Assembly: GCA_018647025.1 (NCBI GenBank)
Contig: JABGTQ010000287.1
Coordinates: 1-6,960 of the forward strand
Origin: Nitrospina sp.
GTDB taxonomy: Bacteria > Nitrospinota > Nitrospinia > Nitrospinales > VA-1
DNA: 6,960 nucleotides
Reading direction: 5' to 3'
Shown piece by piece: positions 6,699 to 6,960 of the stretch; within the stretch, counting starts at the first letter, position 1; each line of letters begins with the position of its first letter. The notes below the pieces were generated by a model, which was given only the letters and a program-made list of their open reading frames with translations, was not told where the DNA came from and ran no database searches. Made by a program: the position numbers and the translations under genes.

Positions 6699-6960
6699 CC
6701 ATAAAAAAGCTTAAACTACTAAAAGCTTTACAACTATATAGGGTTTTGTTTTTAAAATAAGGGAACAAATACAATTTCGGAATTTATTTCAGGACAATAT
6801 CACATATGCGAAATTATTAATAGATAATTTTCATTTTTTTAATGAGAAGATTTTAGATTCCTCAGACATTAGAACTATGCAGCAAATATCTATTAAAAAT
6901 AACACTTAATTAAAAGTTTTAGGCTTTATTTTCCTAAAAACACCAAGTTTCTTCGCGCAA
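6699..6960. other. AT-rich intergenic stretch without a convincing gene
   Basis: This stretch is very AT-rich and has stops in all frames. It holds a possible UP element next to the promoter (about 6699-6730) and an AT-only-stem hairpin at 6810-6832 followed by seven T on the plus strand (6834-6840). On the minus strand, 6906-6959 is open for 17 codons from the window edge (ending GVFRKIKPKTFN, then TAA). It could be the tail of an upstream gene but is too short to judge. Confidence 0.5.

Noticed and set aside
6810..6840. Hairpin plus T-run resembling a plus-strand terminator
   Set aside because: The stem is almost all A-T with a bulge and no gene on the plus strand ends before it. An AT-only stem is a poor intrinsic terminator.

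Overview
This window is a conserved bacterial housekeeping block, all on the minus strand. In transcription order, from high to low coordinates, it holds four tRNA genes (Thr-UGU, Tyr-GUA, Gly-UCC, Thr-GGU), rpmG (L33), tRNA-Trp (CCA), secE, nusG, rplK (L11), rplA (L1), rplJ (L10), rplL (L7/L12) and the first 867 codons of rpoB, which runs off the left edge. I see no mobile element, CRISPR array, toxin-antitoxin pair or defence gene, and no undescribed system. The points of interest are in the details of a familiar locus.

The DNA is AT-rich, mostly because T is common in the coding strand, while the encoded proteins are strongly conserved. The layout matches the E. coli thrU-tyrU-glyT-thrT-tufB-secE-nusG-rplKAJL-rpoB region in order and anticodons, with two differences. 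The EF-Tu gene expected after tRNA-Thr(GGU) is absent. rpmG and a tRNA-Trp gene stand before secE, as in many non-enteric bacteria. The beta subunit resembles proteobacterial beta but has two additions near its N-terminus: a four-cysteine zinc-ribbon-like insert, and what looks like an extra copy of the beta-beta' module repeat. This suggests a Gram-negative lineage near, but probably outside, the well-studied Proteobacteria, such as one of the phyla once placed in Deltaproteobacteria. I cannot fix the phylum.

Layout: 1-2603 rpoB (partial); 2664-3041 rplL; 3161-3679 rplJ, with a short hairpin in its leader; 3771-4460 rplA; 4481-4909 rplK; 4956-5513 nusG, overlapping secE by 8 bases; 5506-5694 secE; 5721-5794 tRNA-Trp; 5899-6048 rpmG; 6164-6648 four tRNAs; 6669-6698 a good sigma70-type promoter just upstream of the first tRNA. 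From about 6700 to 6960 I see no convincing gene.

Together the genes supply the ribosome stalk and its base (L10, L7/L12, L11), the L1 stalk, L33, the SecYEG subunit SecE, the elongation factor NusG, the RNA polymerase beta subunit and five tRNAs. Several genes have visible ribosome binding sites, including an essentially perfect one for rplL. rplK and rplJ use GTG starts.
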